From NCBI GenBank assembly GCA_963680875.1, contig OY804589.1:806001-870000 (forward strand): a stretch of 64,000 bases of DNA, read 5' to 3'. Source of the stretch: Bathymodiolus brooksi (lineage: Eukaryota; Mollusca; Bivalvia; Mytilida; Modiolidae). The notes beneath the pieces were generated by a model. That model saw only the letters and a program-made list of their open reading frames with translations. It did not search any database and was not told where the DNA came from. Position 1 is the stretch's first letter. Every line of letters begins with the position of its first letter. Positions 1 to 13,300 of the stretch are shown here, one piece after another. A program made the translations under genes and the position numbers.

Positions 1-37
1 CTACCATCATCTGTATTAAATAAGAACAAGACTACAT
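1..37 (+). repeat. Representative 37-bp monomer (type D, CTGTATTAAATAAG)
   Basis: This is the first complete monomer in the window and the model for the 37-bp class. The variable half reads GTATTAAATAAGAACAAG. Relative to the 36-bp class it has one extra T (TATTAAA instead of TATAAA), nearly always combined with G at the first variable base and usually with G at the last. About one third of monomers in the regular HOR are of this class (12 of 38 from the arithmetic of the 1380-bp period). It contains TTAA and ATTAAA, which the main 36-bp class lacks. Confidence 0.95.
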
Positions 38-73
38 CTACCATCATCTGTATAAATAAGAACAAGACTACAT
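38..73 (+). repeat. Representative 36-bp monomer, G-type (type C, CTGTATAAATAAG)
   Basis: This is a 36-bp unit with G at the first and last variable positions. It looks like the 37-bp class without the extra T. Such monomers usually sit next to 37-bp monomers and are concentrated in the landmark part of each HOR, away from the runs of T-type monomers. Confidence 0.93.
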
Positions 74-109
74 CTACCATCATCTTTATAAATAAGAACA
101 ATACTACAT
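74..109 (+). repeat. Representative 36-bp monomer, T-type (type A, CTTTATAAATAAG)
   Basis: This is the most frequent class. Its variable half is TTTATAAATAAGAACAAT and holds the 8-bp perfect palindrome TTTATAAA. T-type monomers come in runs of about 3 to 10. Within a run, the last base alternates between T (AACAAT) and G (AACAAG) in recurring patterns such as T,T,G,T,T. Confidence 0.93.
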
Positions 110-339
110 CTACCATCATCTTTATAAATAAGAACAATACTACATCTACCATCATCTTTATAAATAAGAACAAGACTACATCTACCATCATCTTTATAAA
201 TAAGAACAATACTACATCTACCATCATCTTTATAAATAAGAACAATACAACATCTACCATCATCTGTATTAAATAAGAACAATACTACATCTACCATCAT
301 CTTTATAAATAAGAACAATACTACATCTACCATCATCTT

Positions 340-3300
340 TATAAATAAGAACAATACTACATCTACCATCATCTTTATAAATAAGAACAAGACTACATCT
401 ACCATCATCTTTATTAAAAAGAACAATACTACATCTACCATCATCTGTATTAAATAAGAACAAGACTACATCTACCATCATCTGTATAAATAAGAACAAG
501 ACTACATCTACCATCACCTGTATAAATAAGAACAATACTACATCTACCATCATCTGTATTAAATAAGAACAAGACTACATCTACCATCATCTGTATAAAT
601 AAGAACAAGACTACATCTACCATCATCTGTATTAAATAAGAACAAGACTACATCTACCATCATCTGTATTAAATAAGAACAAGACTACATCTACCATCAT
701 CTTTATAAATAAGAACAATACTACATCTACCATCATCTGTATAAATAAGAACAAGACTACATCTACCATCATCTTTATGAATAAGAACAAGACTACATCT
801 ACCATCATCTGTATTAAATAAGAAAAAGACTACATCTACCATCATCTGTATTAAATAAGAACAAGACTACATCTACCATCATCTGTATAAATAAGAACAA
901 GACTACATCTACCATCATCTTTATAAATAAGAACAAGACTACATCTACCATCATCTGTATTAAATAAGAACAAGATTACATCTACCATCATCTTTATGAA
1001 TAAGAACAAGACTACATCTACCATCATCTGTATTAAATAAGAACAAGACTACATCTACCATCATCTTTATAAATAAGAACAATACTACATCTACCATCAT
1101 CTTTATAAATAAGAACAATACTACATCTACCATCATCTTTATAAATAAGAACAATACTACATCTACCATCATCTTTATAAATAAGAACAAGACTACATCT
1201 ACCATCATCTTTATAAATAAGAACAATACTACATCTACCATCATCTTTATAAATAAGAACAATACTACATCTACCATCATCTGTATTAAATAAGAACAAT
1301 ACTACATCTACCATCATCTTTATAAATAAGAACAATACTACATCTACCATCATCTTTATAAATAAGAACAATACTACATCTACCATCATCTTTATAAATA
1401 AGAACAAGACTACATCTACCATCATCTTTATTAAAAAGAACAATACTACATCTACCATCATCTGTATTAAATAAGAACAAGACTACATCTACCATCATCT
1501 GTATAAATAAGAACAAAACTACACCTACCATCACCTGTATAAATAAGAACAATACTACATCTACCATCATCTGTATTAAATAAGAACAAGACTACATCTA
1601 CCATCATCTTTATGAATAAGAACAAGACTACATCTACCATCATCTGTATAAATAAGAACAAGACTACATCTACCATCATCTGTATTAAATAAGAACAAGA
1701 CTACATCTACCATCATCTGTATTAAATAAGAACAATACTACATCTACCATCATCTTTATAAATAAGAACAAGACTACATCTACCATCATCTTTATAAATA
1801 AGAACAATACTACATCTACCATCATCTTTATAAATAAGAACAAGACTACATCTACCATCATCTTTATTAAAAAGAACAATACTACATCTACCATCATCTG
1901 TATTAAATAAGAACAAGACTACATCTACCATCATCTGTATAAATAAGAACAAGACTACATCTACCATCATCTTTATAAATAAGAACAATACTACATCTAC
2001 CATCATCTTTATTAATAAGAACAAGACTACATCTACCATCATCTTTATAAATAAGAACAATACTACATCTACCATCATCTTTATAAATAAGAACAATACT
2101 ACATCTACCATCATCTGTATTAAATAAGAACAAGACTACATCTACCATCATCTGTATAAATAAGAACAAGACTACATCTACCATCATCTTTATAAATAAG
2201 AACAATACTACATCTACCATCATCTTTATAAATAAGAACAATACTACATCTACCATCATCTTTATAAATAAGAACAAGACTACATCTACCATCATCTTTA
2301 TAAATAAGAACAATACTACATCTACCATCATCTTTATAAATAAGAACAATACTACATCTACCATCATCTGTATTAAATAAGAACAATACTACATCTACCA
2401 TCATCTTTATAAATAAGAACAATACTACATCTACCATCATCTGTATAAATAAGAACAATACTACATCTACCATCATCTTTATAAATAAGAACAAGACTAC
2501 ATCTACCATCATCTTTATTAAAAAGAACAATACTACATCTACCATCATCTGTATTAAATAAGAACAAGACTACATCTACCATCATCTGTATAAATAAGAA
2601 CAAGACTACATCTACCATCACCTGTATAAATAAGAACAATACTACATCTACCATCATCTGTATTAAATAAGAACAAGACTACATCTACCATCATCTTTAT
2701 GAATAAGAACAAGACTACATCTACCATCATCTGTATAAATAAGAACAAGACTACATCTACCATCATCTGTATTAAATAAGAACAAGACTACATCTACCAT
2801 CATCTGTATTAAATAAGAACAAGACTACATCTACCATCATCTTTATAAATAAGAACAATACTACATCTACCATCATCTGTATAAATAAGAACAAGACTAC
2901 ATCTACCATCATCTTTATGAATAAGAACAAGACTACATCTACCATCATCTGTATTAAATAAGAACAAGACTACATCTACCATCATCTGTATTAAATAAGA
3001 ACAAGACTACATCTACCATCATCTTTATAAATAAGAACAAGACTACATCTACCATCATCTGTATTAAATAAGAACAAGACTACATCTACCATCATCTGTA
3101 TAAATAAGAACAAGACTACATCTACCATCATCTGTATAAATAAGAAAAAGACTACATCTACCATCATCTGTATTAAATAAGAACAAGACTACATCTACCA
3201 TCATCTGTATAAATAAGAACAAGACTACATCTACCATCATCTTTATAAATAAGAACAAGACTACATCTACCATCATCTGTATTAAATAAGAACAAGATTA

Positions 3301-3497
3301 CATCTACCATCATCTTTATGAATAAGAACAAGACTACATCTACCATCATCTGTATTAAATAAGAACAAGACTACATCTACCATCATCTTTATAAATAAGA
3401 ACAATACTACATCTACCATCATCTTTATAAATAAGAACAATACTACATCTACCATCATCTTTATAAATAAGAACAAGACTACATCTACCATCATTTT
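340..3497. repeat. 3158-bp higher-order repeat, copy 1
   Basis: This block is followed directly by a near-identical copy 3158 bp downstream. Corresponding landmarks hold this offset throughout: the 37-bp monomer with AGAAAAAG (near 823 and 3981), GATTACA (near 973 and 4131), the private AAAACTACACCTACC (near 1515 and 4673), the TTTATTAATAAG monomer (near 2010 and 5168) and the TGTATAAATAAGAAAAAG monomer (near 3144 and 6302). The copy holds several shortened HOR cycles (CACCTG landmarks near 514, 1532 and 2618). Boundaries are good to about one monomer. Confidence 0.85.
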
Positions 3498-6400
3498 TAT
3501 TAAAAAGAACAATACTACATCTACCATCATCTTTATAAATAAGAACAAGACTACATCTACCATCATCTTTATTAAAAAGAACAATACTACATCTACCATC
3601 ATCTGTATTAAATAAGAACAAGACTACATCTACCATCATCTGTATAAATAAGAACAAGACTACATCTACCATCACCTGTATAAATAAGAACAATACTACA
3701 TCTACCATCATCTGTATTAAATAAGAACAAGACTACATCTACCATCATCTGTATAAATAAGAACAAGACTACATCTACCATCATCTGTATTAAATAAGAA
3801 CAAGACTACATCTACCATCATCTGTATTAAATAAGAACAAGACTACATCTACCATCATCTTTATAAATAAGAACAATACTACATCTACCATCATCTGTAT
3901 AAATAAGAACAAGACTACATCTACCATCATCTTTATGAATAAGAACAAGACTACATCTACCATCATCTGTATTAAATAAGAAAAAGACTACATCTACCAT
4001 CATCTGTATTAAATAAGAACAAGACTACATCTACCATCATCTGTATAAATAAGAACAAGACTACATCTACCATCATCTTTATAAATAAGAACAAGACTAC
4101 ATCTACCATCATCTGTATTAAATAAGAACAAGATTACATCTACCATCATCTTTATGAATAAGAACAAGACTACATCTACCATCATCTGTATTAAATAAGA
4201 ACAAGACTACATCTACCATCATCTTTATAAATAAGAACAATACTACATCTACCATCATCTTTATAAATAAGAACAATACTACATCTACCATCATCTTTAT
4301 AAATAAGAACAATACTACATCTACCATCATCTTTATAAATAAGAACAAGACTACATCTACCATCATCTTTATAAATAAGAACAATACTACATCTACCATC
4401 ATCTTTATAAATAAGAACAATACTACATCTACCATCATCTGTATTAAATAAGAACAATACTACATCTACCATCATCTTTATAAATAAGAACAATACTACA
4501 TCTACCATCATCTTTATAAATAAGAACAATACTACATCTACCATCATCTTTATAAATAAGAACAAGACTACATCTACCATCATCTTTATTAAAAAGAACA
4601 ATACTACATCTACCATCATCTGTATTAAATAAGAACAAGACTACATCTACCATCATCTGTATAAATAAGAACAAAACTACACCTACCATCACCTGTATAA
4701 ATAAGAACAATACTACATCTACCATCATCTGTATTAAATAAGAACAAGACTACATCTACCATCATCTTTATGAATAAGAACAAGACTACATCTACCATCA
4801 TCTGTATAAATAAGAACAAGACTACATCTACCATCATCTGTATTAAATAAGAACAAGACTACATCTACCATCATCTGTATTAAATAAGAACAATACTACA
4901 TCTACCATCATCTTTATAAATAAGAACAAGACTACATCTACCATCATCTTTATAAATAAGAACAATACTACATCTACCATCATCTTTATAAATAAGAACA
5001 AGACTACATCTACCATCATCTTTATTAAAAAGAACAATACTACATCTACCATCATCTGTATTAAATAAGAACAAGACTACATCTACCATCATCTGTATAA
5101 ATAAGAACAAGACTACATCTACCATCATCTTTATAAATAAGAACAATACTACATCTACCATCATCTTTATTAATAAGAACAAGACTACATCTACCATCAT
5201 CTTTATAAATAAGAACAATACTACATCTACCATCATCTTTATAAATAAGAACAATACTACATCTACCATCATCTGTATTAAATAAGAACAAGACTACATC
5301 TACCATCATCTGTATAAATAAGAACAAGACTACATCTACCATCATCTTTATAAATAAGAACAATACTACATCTACCATCATCTTTATAAATAAGAACAAT
5401 ACTACATCTACCATCATCTTTATAAATAAGAACAAGACTACATCTACCATCATCTTTATAAATAAGAACAATACTACATCTACCATCATCTTTATAAATA
5501 AGAACAATACTACATCTACCATCATCTGTATTAAATAAGAACAATACTACATCTACCATCATCTTTATAAATAAGAACAATACTACATCTACCATCATCT
5601 GTATAAATAAGAACAATACTACATCTACCATCATCTTTATAAATAAGAACAAGACTACATCTACCATCATCTTTATTAAAAAGAACAATACTACATCTAC
5701 CATCATCTGTATTAAATAAGAACAAGACTACATCTACCATCATCTGTATAAATAAGAACAAGACTACATCTACCATCACCTGTATAAATAAGAACAATAC
5801 TACATCTACCATCATCTGTATTAAATAAGAACAAGACTACATCTACCATCATCTTTATGAATAAGAACAAGACTACATCTACCATCATCTGTATAAATAA
5901 GAACAAGACTACATCTACCATCATCTGTATTAAATAAGAACAAGACTACATCTACCATCATCTGTATTAAATAAGAACAAGACTACATCTACCATCATCT
6001 TTATAAATAAGAACAATACTACATCTACCATCATCTGTATAAATAAGAACAAGACTACATCTACCATCATCTTTATGAATAAGAACAAGACTACATCTAC
6101 CATCATCTGTATTAAATAAGAACAAGACTACATCTACCATCATCTGTATTAAATAAGAACAAGACTACATCTACCATCATCTTTATAAATAAGAACAAGA
6201 CTACATCTACCATCATCTGTATTAAATAAGAACAAGACTACATCTACCATCATCTGTATAAATAAGAACAAGACTACATCTACCATCATCTGTATAAATA
6301 AGAAAAAGACTACATCTACCATCATCTGTATTAAATAAGAACAAGACTACATCTACCATCATCTGTATAAATAAGAACAAGACTACATCTACCATCATCT

Positions 6401-6655
6401 TTATAAATAAGAACAAGACTACATCTACCATCATCTGTATTAAATAAGAACAAGATTACATCTACCATCATCTTTATGAATAAGAACAAGACTACATCTA
6501 CCATCATCTGTATTAAATAAGAACAAGACTACATCTACCATCATCTTTATAAATAAGAACAATACTACATCTACCATCATCTTTATAAATAAGAACAATA
6601 CTACATCTACCATCATCTTTATAAATAAGAACAAGACTACATCTACCATCATTTT
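3498..6655. repeat. 3158-bp higher-order repeat, copy 2
   Basis: This is the tandem copy of the preceding block. The junction near 3490-3515 has CATTTTTATTAAAAAG followed by T-type monomers and then a second TTATTAAAAAG monomer near 3570. At the far end, near 6652, the same CATTTTTATTAAAAAG is followed instead by a 37-bp monomer. That is the pattern expected of unequal crossing-over between two TTATTAAAAAG monomers. Confidence 0.85.
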
Positions 6656-8500
6656 TATTAAAAAGAACAATACTACATCTACCATCATCTGTATTAAATA
6701 AGAACAAGACTACATCTACCATCATCTGTATAAATAAGAACAAGACTACATCTACCATCATCTTTATAAATAAGAACAATACTACATCTACCATCATCTT
6801 TATAAATAAGAACAATACTACATCTACCATCATCTTTATAAATAAGAACAAGACTACATCTACCATCATCTTTATAAATAAGAACAATACTACATCTACC
6901 ATCATCTGTATTAAATAAGAACAATACTACATCTACCATCATCTTTATAAATAAGAACAATACTACATCTACCATCATCTTTATAAATAAGAACAATACT
7001 ACATCTACCATCATCTTTATAAATAAGAACAAGACTACATCTACCATCATCTTTATTAAAAAGAACAATACTACATCTACCATCATCTGTATTAAATAAG
7101 AACAAGACTACATCTACCATCATCTGTATAAATAAGAACAAGACTACATCTACCATCACCTGTATAAATAAGAACAATACTACATCTACCATCATCTGTA
7201 TTAAATAAGAACAAGACTACATCTACCATCATCTTTATGAATAAGAACAAGACTACATCTACCATCATCTGTATAAATAAGAACAAGACTACATCTACCA
7301 TCATCTGTATTAAATAAGAACAAGACTACATCTACCATCATCTGTATTAAATAAGAACAAGACTACATCTACCATCATCTTTATAAATAAGAACAATACT
7401 ACATCTACCATCATCTGTATAAATAAGAACAAGACTACATCTACCATCATCTATATGAATAAGAACAAGACTACATCTACCATCATCTGTATTAAATAAG
7501 AACAAGACTACATCTACCATCATCTGTATTAAATAAGAACAAGACTACATCTACCATCATCTTTATAAATAAGAACAAGACTACATCTACCATCATCTGT
7601 ATTAAATAAGAACAAGACTACATCTACCATCATCTGTATAAATAAGAACAAGACTACATCTACCATCATCTGTATAAATAAGAAAAAGACTACATCTACC
7701 ATCATCTGTATTAAATAAGAACAAGACTACATCTACCATCATCTGTATAAATAAGAACAAGACTACATCTACCATCATCTTTATAAATAAGAACAAGACT
7801 ACATCTACCATCATCTGTATTAAATAAGAACAAGATTGCATCTACCATCATCTTTATGAATAAGAACAAAACTACATCTAACATCATCTGTATTAAATAA
7901 GAACAAGACTACATCTACCATCATCTTTATAAATAAGAACAAGACTACATCTACCATCATCTGTATAAATAAGAACAAGACTACATCTACCATCATCTGT
8001 ATTAAATAAGAACAAGACTACATCTACCATCATCTTTATAAATAAGAACAAGACTACATCTACCATCATCTTTATAAATAAGAACAATACTACATCTACC
8101 ATCATCTGTATAAATAAGAACAAGACTACATCTACCATCATCTGTATTAAATAAGAACAAGACTACATATACCATCATCTTTATGAATAAGAACAAGACT
8201 ACATCTACCATCATCTGTATTAAATAAGAACAAGACTACATCTACCATCATCTTTATAAATAAGAACAATACTACATCTGCCATCATCTTTATAAATAAG
8301 AACAATACTACATCTACCATCATCTTTATAAATAAGAACAGGACTACATCTACCATCATCTTTATAAATAAGAACAATACTACATCTACCATCATCTTTA
8401 TAAATAAGAACAATACTACATCTACCATCATCTTTATAAATAAGAACAAGACTACATCTACCATCATCTTTATTAATAAGAACAATACTACATCTGCCAT
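5560..8500. repeat. 2941-bp higher-order repeat, copy 1
   Basis: It matches the next block at an offset of 2941 bp. Shared landmarks include CACCTG (near 5776 and 8717), GATTACA (near 6455 and 9395), the TATATGAATAAG monomer (near 7451 and 10391) and GATTGCA (7834 and 10775). The block contains one GATTACA-type cycle and one GATTGCA-type cycle, so the 2.9-kb unit is a dimer of the basic 1.4-1.5 kb HOR. It overlaps the end of the 3158-bp copy 2 because the two duplications share sequence. Confidence 0.85.
7834..7840 (+). repeat. GATTGCA marker of HOR subtype 2, first of eight
   Basis: The usual GACTACA at the monomer junction reads GATTGCA here. It is followed within two monomers by AAAACTACATCTAACATC, a linked pair of private changes. 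I find the marker at 7834, 10775, 13531, 16472, 19740, 25507, 34066 and 38278. The sister subtype has GATTACA at the same place. None of the eight copies lies beyond 38.3 kb. Confidence 0.85.
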
Positions 8501-11480
8501 CATCTTTATAAATAAGAACAATACTACATCTACCATCATCTGTATAAATAAGAACAATACTACATCTACCATCATCTTTATAAATAAGAACAAGACTACA
8601 TCTACCATCATCTTTATTAAAAAGAACAATACTACATCTACCATCATCTGTATTAAATAAGAACAAGACTACATCTACCATCATCTGTATAAATAAGAAC
8701 AAGACTACATCTACCATCACCTGTATAAATAAGAACAATACTACATCTACCATCATCTGTATTAAATAAGAACAAGACTACATCTACCATCATCTTTATG
8801 AATAAGAACAAGACTACATCTACCATCATCTGTATAAATAAGAACAAGACTACATCTACCATCATCTGTATTAAATAAGAACAAGACTACATCTACCATC
8901 ATCTGTATTAAATAAGAACAAGACTACATCTACCATCATCTTTATAAATAAGAACAATACTACATCTACCATCATCTGTATAAATAAGAACAAGACTACA
9001 TCTACCATCATCTTTATGAATAAGAACAAGACTACATCTACCATCATCTGTATTAAATAAGAACAAGACTACATCTACCATCATCTGTATTAAATAAGAA
9101 CAAGACTACATCTACCATCATCTTTATAAATAAGAACAAGACTACATCTACCATCATCTGTATTAAATAAGAACAAGACTACATCTACCATCATCTGTAT
9201 AAATAAGAACAAGACTACATCTACCATCATCTGTATAAATAAGAAAAAGACTACATCTACCATCATCTGTATTAAATAAGAACAAGACTACATCTACCAT
9301 CATCTGTATAAATAAGAACAAGACTACATCTACCATCATCTTTATAAATAAGAACAAGACTACATCTACCATCATCTGTATTAAATAAGAACAAGATTAC
9401 ATCTACCATCATCTTTATGAATAAGAACAAGACTACATCTACCATCATCTGTATTAAATAAGAACAAGACTACATCTACCATCATCTTTATAAATAAGAA
9501 CAATACTACATCTACCATCATCTTTATAAATAAGAACAATACTACATCTACCATCATCTTTATAAATAAGAACAAGACTACATCTACCATCATTTTTATT
9601 AAAAAGAACAATACTACATCTACCATCATCTGTATTAAATAAGAACAAGACTACATCTACCATCATCTGTATAAATAAGAACAAGACTACATCTACCATC
9701 ATCTTTATAAATAAGAACAATACTACATCTACCATCATCTTTATAAATAAGAACAATACTACATCTACCATCATCTTTATAAATAAGAACAAGACTACAT
9801 CTACCATCATCTTTATAAATAAGAACAATACTACATCTACCATCATCTGTATTAAATAAGAACAATACTACATCTACCATCATCTTTATAAATAAGAACA
9901 ATACTACATCTACCATCATCTTTATAAATAAGAACAATACTACATCTACCATCATCTTTATAAATAAGAACAAGACTACATCTACCATCATCTTTATTAA
10001 AAAGAACAATACTACATCTACCATCATCTGTATTAAATAAGAACAAGACTACATCTACCATCATCTGTATAAATAAGAACAAGACTACATCTACCATCAC
10101 CTGTATAAATAAGAACAATACTACATCTACCATCATCTGTATTAAATAAGAACAAGACTACATCTACCATCATCTTTATGAATAAGAACAAGACTACATC
10201 TACCATCATCTGTATAAATAAGAACAAGACTACATCTACCATCATCTGTATTAAATAAGAACAAGACTACATCTACCATCATCTGTATTAAATAAGAACA
10301 AGACTACATCTACCATCATCTTTATAAATAAGAACAATACTACATCTACCATCATCTGTATAAATAAGAACAAGACTACATCTACCATCATCTATATGAA
10401 TAAGAACAAGACTACATCTACCATCATCTGTATTAAATAAGAACAAGACTACATCTACCATCATCTGTATTAAATAAGAACAAGACTACATCTACCATCA
10501 TCTTTATAAATAAGAACAAGACTACATCTACCATCATCTGTATTAAATAAGAACAAGACTACATCTACCATCATCTGTATAAATAAGAACAAGACTACAT
10601 CTACCATCATCTGTATAAATAAGAAAAAGACTACATCTACCATCATCTGTATTAAATAAGAACAAGACTACATCTACCATCATCTGTATAAATAAGAACA
10701 AGACTACATCTACCATCATCTTTATAAATAAGAACAAGACTACATCTACCATCATCTGTATTAAATAAGAACAAGATTGCATCTACCATCATCTTTATGA
10801 ATAAGAACAAAACTACATCTAACATCATCTGTATTAAATAAGAACAAGACTACATCTACCATCATCTTTATAAATAAGAACAAGACTACATCTACCATCA
10901 TCTGTATAAATAAGAACAAGACTACATCTACCATCATCTGTATTAAATAAGAACAAGACTACATCTACCATCATCTTTATAAATAAGAACAAGACTACAT
11001 CTACCATCATCTTTATAAATAAGAACAATACTACATCTACCATCATCTGTATAAATAAGAACAAGACTACATCTACCATCATCTGTATTAAATAAGAACA
11101 AGACTACATATACCATCATCTTTATGAATAAGAACAAGACTACATCTACCATCATCTGTATTAAATAAGAACAAGACTACATCTACCATCATCTTTATAA
11201 ATAAGAACAATACTACATCTGCCATCATCTTTATAAATAAGAACAATACTACATCTACCATCATCTTTATAAATAAGAACAGGACTACATCTACCATCAT
11301 CTTTATAAATAAGAACAATACTACATCTACCATCATCTTTATAAATAAGAACAATACTACATCTACCATCATCTTTATAAATAAGAACAAGACTACATCT
11401 ACCATCATCTTTATTAATAAGAACAATACTACATCTGCCATCATCTTTATAAATAAGAACAATACTACATCTACCATCAT
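8501..11480. repeat. 2941-bp higher-order repeat, copy 2
   Basis: This is the tandem copy of the previous unit. Homology runs to about 11480, where copy 1 continues with a 36-bp CTGTATAAATAAG monomer and this copy with a 37-bp one. The GATTGCA marker at 10775 and the paired CTGCCATC variants near 11220 and 11436 lie exactly 2941 bp after their counterparts where counterparts exist. Confidence 0.82.
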
Positions 11481-13300
11481 CTGTATTAAATAAGAACAAT
11501 ACTACATCTACCATCATCTGTATTAAATAAGAACACGACTACATCTACCATCATCTTTATAAATAAGAACAATACTACATCTACCATCATCTTTATAAAT
11601 AAGAACAATACTACATCTACCATCATCTTTATAAATAAGAACAAGACTACATCTACCATCATCTTTATAAATAAGAACAATACTACATCTACCATCATCT
11701 TTATAAATAAGAACAATACTACATCTACCATCATCTGTATTAAATAAGAACAATACTACATCTACCATCATCTTTATAAATAAGAACAAGACTACATCTA
11801 CCATCATCTTTATAAATAAGAACAATACTACATCTACCATCATCTTTATAAATAAGAACAATACTATATCTACCATCATCTTAATAAATAAGAACAAGAC
11901 TACATTTACCATCATCTGTATTAAATAAGAACAAGACTACATCTACCATCATCTTTATAAATAAGAACAATACTACATCTACCATCATCTTTATAAATAA
12001 GAACAATACTACATCTACCATCATCTTTATAAATAAGAACAAGACTACATCTACCATCATCTTTATAAATAAGAACAATACTACATCTACCATCATCTTT
12101 ATAAATAAGAACAATACTACATCTACCATCATCTGTATTAAATAAGAACAATACTACATCTACCATCATCTTTATGAATAAGAACAAGACTACATCTACC
12201 ATCATCTGTATAAATAAGAACAAGACTACATCTACCATCATCTGTATTAAATAAGAACAAGACTACATCTACCATCATCTTTATAAATAAGAACAATACT
12301 ACATCTACCATCATCTTTATAAATAAGAACAATACTACATCTACCATCATCTTTATAAATAAGAACAAGACTACATCTACCATCATCTTTATAAATAAGA
12401 ACAATACTACATCTACCATCATCTGTATAAAATAAGAACAAGACTACATCTACCATCATCTTTATAAATAAGAACAAGACTACATCTACCATCATCTGTA
12501 TAAATAAGAACAAGACTACATCTACCATCATCTTTATAAATAAGAACAATACTACATCTACCATCATCTTTATAAATAAGAACAATACTACATCTACCAT
12601 CATCTGTATTAAATAAGAACAATACTACATCTACCATCATCTTTATAAATAAGAACAATACTACATCTACCATCATCTTTATAAATAAGAACAATACTAC
12701 ATCTACCATCATCTTTATAAATAAGAACAAGACTACATCTACCATCATCTTTATTAAAAAGAACAATACTACATCTACCATCATCTGTATAAATAAGAAC
12801 AAGACTACATCTACCATCATCTGTATAAATAAGAACAAGACTACATCTACCATCACCTGTATAAATAAGAACAATACTACATCTACCATCATCTGTATTA
12901 AATAAGAACAAGACTACATCTACCATCATCTTTATAAATAAGAACAAGACTACATCTACCATCATCTGTATAAATAAGAACAAGACTACATCTACCATCA
13001 TCTGTATTAAATAAGAACAAGACTGCATCTACCATCATCTGTATTAAATAAGAACAAGACTACATCTACCATCATCTTTATAAATAAGAACAATACTACA
13101 TCTACCATCATCTGTATAAATAAGAACAAGACTACATCTACCATCATCTTTATGAATAAGAACAAGACTACATCTACCATAATCTGTATTAAATAAGAAC
13201 AAGACTACATCTACCATCATCTGTATTAAATAAGAACAAGACTACATCTACCATCATCTTTATAAATAAGAACAAGACTACATCTACCATCATCTGTATT
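11480..13300. repeat. T-type-rich segment with TATATC / CTTAATAAATAAG / TTTACC landmarks, first copy
   Basis: This segment has long runs of TTTATAAATAAG monomers and three linked private variants near 11864-11912: CTATATC, CTTAATAAATAAG and ACATTTACC. Near 12421 it has a rare CTGTATAAAATAAG monomer, also 37 bp but with the extra A in a different place from type D. It ends with CACCTG near 12854, GACTGCATC near 13022 and CCATAATC at 13177. The same order reappears at about 20.4-22.3 kb and 26.2-28.0 kb. Confidence 0.82.

Larger units (their letters stand above)
1..1587. repeat. Pair of units with 1017-bp spacing
   Basis: Bases 1 to about 570 match about 1018 to 1587 at an offset of 1017 bp, which fits 28 monomers. 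The match includes the run of T-type monomers, the TTATTAAAAAG monomer and the CACCTG landmark (near 514 and 1532). Differences are few: the second monomer is G-type in the first copy and T-type in the second, ACAAC near 249 is private to the first copy, and AAAACTACACC near 1515 is private to the second. Homology ends near 586, where the first copy lacks a TTTATGAATAAG monomer present in the second. Confidence 0.8.
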
